Source: Nematostella vectensis (taxonomy: Eukaryota > Cnidaria > Anthozoa > Actiniaria > Edwardsiidae). Taken from it: a stretch of 64,000 bases of DNA. The position numbers were made by a program, and so were the translations under genes. Below are positions 61,041-64,000 of this stretch, piece by piece (position 1 is the first letter of the stretch; every line of letters starts with the position of its first letter). Under the pieces are notes generated by a model. It saw only the letters and a program-made list of their open reading frames with translations, searched no databases and was not told where the DNA came from. The stretch lies in NCBI RefSeq assembly GCF_932526225.1, contig NC_064043.1, forward strand, positions 10,459,821-10,523,820, given 5' to 3'.

Positions 61041-63997
61041 GAAGCAGAAAATTCAGAGAGAAATTGAAAGGTGACCAAGAAAAGCTTTCAGAGTACCAAA
61101 GAAAGGATAGAGAGAGAAAAGCTTTGGAGCATGCTAAATTCAAAGCAAACAAGAGTGAAAAAGAGAAGGCAGAGCACAGGTTAAAGAGGGCAGAAATACA
61201 AAGGCGCTGGAGAGCAAAAGTAAAGGGAAAAGGAGAGGGTAAACAAAATTCTAGTGCTGCTAATGATTATAAAAGTCCCCAAAGTTTAGGTAAGGCTGTG
61301 AGACGAGTGCAAAAGCACTTACCGAAGAGTCCCTCAAAAGTGCCTCATATGCTAGCAAAGGTTGTACAAGCAATGTCACCAGGCAAACGAAAGTCAGTCA
61401 TTGAAGCAGTTGACAGTTCTTCAAAGAAAAGAAAGCCAGCTGAAGATCCCAGAAAGCAGCGATCAGATGCATTGTCAGACAAGAGCATTAAAGAAGTTGA
61501 AGAATTTTATAGAAGAGATGACATAAGTAGAATGTGCCCAGGTAAAAAAGACTGTGTGTCTGTAAAAACTAGCAAGGGGCGAGAAGTGAGGCAAAAGAGA
61601 TTGTTGCTTTATAACACTGCTGAGGTGCACCAAATGTTTAATAAGAGAGAATCAGATACAAGCATTGGTTTATCGAAGTTTGCATCCCTCAGGCCACCAG
61701 AAGTATTACCTATTACCTTAAGAGATCAAGAAGTTTGTGTTTGCAAGTATCACGAGAACATAGAATTACTTCTGAGTGGAATTAGCAAAGCTGTCCCTGG
61801 AGTTTCCAAGACGGCTGATGAGATGTTGTGTAAAACTGTGTGCAGTACAAATGATGCAAAGTGCATGGAAAGAGACTGTAGCAAATGTGATGTTGAGGGG
61901 TCAGTCAATGACATGTTTGACGAATGCGATGAAGATCAGTCAGTCTCCTATTATCAGTGGGAGACTTCTGATGATGGAATAGTGAGGAAAGTGCAAGTTA
62001 ACTGCAATCTTGGAGAGGCTAAAGATGATCTTATAGTACAGCTCCAGCCATTTGGAAGACATGTGTATAACATCAGGCGTCAGTACATTGAGCTAGCGGT
62101 CCTCAAAGAAACACTGGCACCTGGAGAAATTATTGTACACGAAGATTTCGCTGAAAATTTTCAGCTTAAACATCAACGAGAGATCATGGCTGCGCATTGG
62201 CACAATGAAATGGTGACAGTGTTTACAGCAGTGGTATACTATAGGGATGATGAGGGAGAGTTGCAGCATTTGTCTTATGCTGTTGTAAGTGACGAACTCT
62301 CTCATGACAAGTCGTCTGTCTATGCATACAACTCTCTGATTCTTGAAGATGTTAACAAAGTAACAGAAGTAAAGAAGGTCCACTACTGGTCTGATGGTCC
62401 CTCCTCGCAGTTCAAGAATCGTTACAACTTGTCAATTGTGGTGTACCATGAAAGGGATTTTGGTTGTGATGCCACATGGAATTTTTTTGAGACTGCGCAT
62501 GGGAAAGGCCCCTGTGATGGTATTGGTGGGGAGGTAAAGAGAGTGGTTTGGCGGGCAATACTACAGTCAAGAGTGATGGTAACCTCAGCCAAGGAGTTTG
62601 CAGACACAGCAAAACAACTGTGCAAGAAGATTAGGGTTCTCTACTGTTCAGAGGACCAAGTGGGGTTGGTAACTGAGAAGCTTAGTACCCGATGGAACAG
62701 TTGCAAAGCAATCCCTTCCACACACTCTATTCACTTTGTGGCCAAGGTGGATGAGGTAACCATTAAAGTGGCTAAGAATTCTCAGTTCTCCCAACAGGAT
62801 TGCTGTCAAGAGCATGTCTTGATATCAAAGAGCCCGCTGTCTCATCAGCCTAGTGGAAAGGATTCAAAGCAAGTGCCAGCAGCAGTAAAAAAAGATCCAG
62901 GACAAAAAGCTGCAACCAGACCCTGTGCAACGAATTCGAACCGGGTGCCAGCATCAGTCGTAGCAAAAGAGACAGGCCAAGTGAAGGCTCCTAATCTGGC
63001 AACTGACTTTGGCTTGCCTCCAATGCTTAAGGCTAGATTCAGAAATCCTGGTCATGTCACTGCTATCCCTCACAAGGCACAGCTATTGTCTGGGATTATA
63101 AATGGTCAAGTTAAATTCAAAGGCAAAGGAGTCATATCACCAAATGATCTAAGCTCGCTCCAGGGAGGGCATGCAAAGGAAGAAGATAACTTTCTTACCA
63201 ACTTTGCTGTTGATACATACCTTGAAATGCTCCAAACTGCTTCGCCCAACACTGTTGTATTTCCTTGGGAACAATTTGAGAAATCATCAATCATCAAACG
63301 CCAATTATCTGCTAAAGGAAAACTCCTTGAAAAAGATCTTATCATCGCACCTTGCTGCCCAGCGGGAGGTAACCACTGGTTTCTGGTGGTAGCTATACCC
63401 AAGGAAAAGTCCATATTTGCTCTTGATAGCCTAGCAGGGTCATTTATTAAGCCCACAGCTGAAGCTGCTATGTGCAAAATGTGGCATGTCCTCAAGAAGG
63501 CTGACAGCAGTTTGGACATAGCTACATGGAGGTTTGCATCAAACAAACCAGGCGATTTGCCACAACAAGCCAATGGAATTGACTGTGGTGTATTTCTTTT
63601 AATGTATGCTAGGTGCTTGGCCACTGGTGCCCCAATGCTCTGCAAAGATCCTGACATCCCAGCAGTTAGAGAGCAGATGATATTAGAGCTTCACTACCAA
63701 GCCTTGCTTCCCCCACAAACAAGCATCATTGAGAAAGATCAGTATTATGCAGTGGATTACGTGAAGAAATACTACATAGGTAGAGCCTTAGATGCATCTA
63801 GTGATGGATTCCTTATACCATTCAAGTTTCTATATTATGTTGGAGCACAGAAGTTTGGCTGGCCAATCAGAGATGATGTAGAAAGTGTCCACCCCTCGTG
63901 TGTATTCCATGGCCCACTGGCATTGCAGGGAAATGGGCCCTTTGAAGTCCCTAACTTAGATGAGGTAGAGGCTGTTTTCAAGTTGCTAAAAAAATAA
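61022..63997 (+). CDS. Transposase-like protein fused to a Ulp1/C48 cysteine protease domain
   Basis: Uninterrupted frame of 991 aa from ATG 61022. The N-terminal 80 residues are highly basic and predicted coiled coil or HMG-like (Arg/Lys/Glu-rich). The middle has a DDE/D-like pattern: VHEDFAENF (D375), YWSDGPSSQFKN (D458) and HGKGPCDGIGG (D499). This set of motifs recurs in uncharacterised transposon proteins of marine invertebrates. A Lys/Pro/Gln-rich linker (about 610-680) follows. The C-terminal third is a Ulp1/SENP-type peptidase with the full catalytic set: H785 (GNHWFLVV), D802 (FALDS), Q849 and C855 (QANGIDCGVF). In known families Ulp1 domains remove SUMO or process precursors, and several transposon groups carry one. 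All catalytic residues and the frame are intact, so the copy may be recent or active. I cannot name the superfamily with certainty. Confidence 0.8.
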   Translation: MSTSTERSRKFREKLKGDQEKLSEYQRKDRERKALEHAKFKANKSEKEKAEHRLKRAEIQRRWRAKVKGKGEGKQNSSAANDYKSPQSLGKAVRRVQKHLPKSPSKVPHMLAKVVQAMSPGKRKSVIEAVDSSSKKRKPAEDPRKQRSDALSDKSIKEVEEFYRRDDISRMCPGKKDCVSVKTSKGREVRQKRLLLYNTAEVHQMFNKRESDTSIGLSKFASLRPPEVLPITLRDQEVCVCKYHENIELLLSGISKAVPGVSKTADEMLCKTVCSTNDAKCMERDCSKCDVEGSVNDMFDECDEDQSVSYYQWETSDDGIVRKVQVNCNLGEAKDDLIVQLQPFGRHVYNIRRQYIELAVLKETLAPGEIIVHEDFAENFQLKHQREIMAAHWHNEMVTVFTAVVYYRDDEGELQHLSYAVVSDELSHDKSSVYAYNSLILEDVNKVTEVKKVHYWSDGPSSQFKNRYNLSIVVYHERDFGCDATWNFFETAHGKGPCDGIGGEVKRVVWRAILQSRVMVTSAKEFADTAKQLCKKIRVLYCSEDQVGLVTEKLSTRWNSCKAIPSTHSIHFVAKVDEVTIKVAKNSQFSQQDCCQEHVLISKSPLSHQPSGKDSKQVPAAVKKDPGQKAATRPCATNSNRVPASVVAKETGQVKAPNLATDFGLPPMLKARFRNPGHVTAIPHKAQLLSGIINGQVKFKGKGVISPNDLSSLQGGHAKEEDNFLTNFAVDTYLEMLQTASPNTVVFPWEQFEKSSIIKRQLSAKGKLLEKDLIIAPCCPAGGNHWFLVVAIPKEKSIFALDSLAGSFIKPTAEAAMCKMWHVLKKADSSLDIATWRFASNKPGDLPQQANGIDCGVFLLMYARCLATGAPMLCKDPDIPAVREQMILELHYQALLPPQTSIIEKDQYYAVDYVKKYYIGRALDASSDGFLIPFKFLYYVGAQKFGWPIRDDVESVHPSCVFHGPLALQGNGPFEVPNLDEVEAVFKLLKK

Positions 63998-64000
63998 AAT

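Larger units (their letters stand above)
60221..64000 (+). mobile_element. Probable autonomous DNA transposon carrying the transposase-Ulp1 ORF
   Basis: Region from a possible left terminus (GGGTCATTCCAC at 60221) through the 15-bp repeated motifs and the tandem duplication to the ORF ending at 63997. It lies between ETFDH exon 60099 and the N-terminal ETFDH exons expected beyond the window, so it is probably an intronic insertion. The right end is outside the window and the left end is a guess, so the borders are uncertain. Confidence 0.5.

Noticed and set aside
60100-64000. Search for the remaining N-terminal ETFDH exons within the window
   Set aside because: No minus-strand segment with the FAD-binding GxGxxG or the expected block before APLNTPV was seen. 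The region is occupied by the transposon, so these exons should lie beyond 64000.

Overview
The window is animal nuclear DNA. The genes have many introns with GT-AG borders and AATAAA poly(A) signals, and the introns are packed with small inverted-repeat transposons. The gene set (STAND NTPases with DUF4062, NACHT and WD40 domains, POT1, CWF19L2, mitochondrial ETF dehydrogenase, a class A GPCR) and the transposon types fit a cnidarian, most likely an anthozoan such as a sea anemone (Nematostella-like). That assignment is inference; no search was run. All exon models below were built by hand from splice signals, reading phase and protein homology recalled from family knowledge. Every junction given keeps frame.

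Layout. 1-2044: decayed BEL/Pao retrotransposon on the minus strand. 2173-9322 and 14369-23440: two tandem, same-strand NWD1-like genes (about 1827 and 1749 aa). Both have a predicted N-myristoylated, polybasic N-terminus, then DUF4062, NACHT and a WD40 propeller. Patches of near-identical sequence alternate with strongly diverged ones, and copy 1 lacks six introns present in copy 2. 25232-29593 (minus): complete POT1-like telomere protein, 4 exons, with an additional N-terminal region that may be an extra OB fold. It is head-to-head with 29868-45016 (plus): complete CWF19L2 spliceosomal protein, 21 exons, 889 aa. The start codons are 274 bp apart, suggesting a shared bidirectional promoter.

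45713-60099 (minus): ETFDH, 10 exons visible. The N-terminal FAD-binding part lies beyond the right edge. Its last intron is almost entirely a minisatellite of about 49 copies of a 72-bp unit, and each unit carries a 3' splice-site-like sequence. The true acceptor of the last exon is the terminal unit of this array. Another ETFDH intron holds an intronless GPCR gene (53761-54984, opposite strand). 61022-63997 (plus): an intact 991-aa ORF fusing a DDE/D-type transposase-like region to a Ulp1/C48 SUMO-protease-like domain, probably an autonomous transposon inserted upstream of the visible ETFDH exons.

Mobile DNA is the main filler. There are two related foldback elements with perfect 9-bp target duplications (27709-27806, 36290-37083), a TTAA-flanked piggyBac-like element (33720-35566), a CAGGGCTT-TIR element (32312-33460), a 421-bp TIR MITE (56000-56420) and several hairpin repeats. 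The points most worth following up are a RHIM-like motif at the C-terminus of NWD copy 1 that is out of frame in copy 2, the splice-acceptor minisatellite in ETFDH, and the transposase-Ulp1 fusion with its four-copy 15-bp upstream motif.
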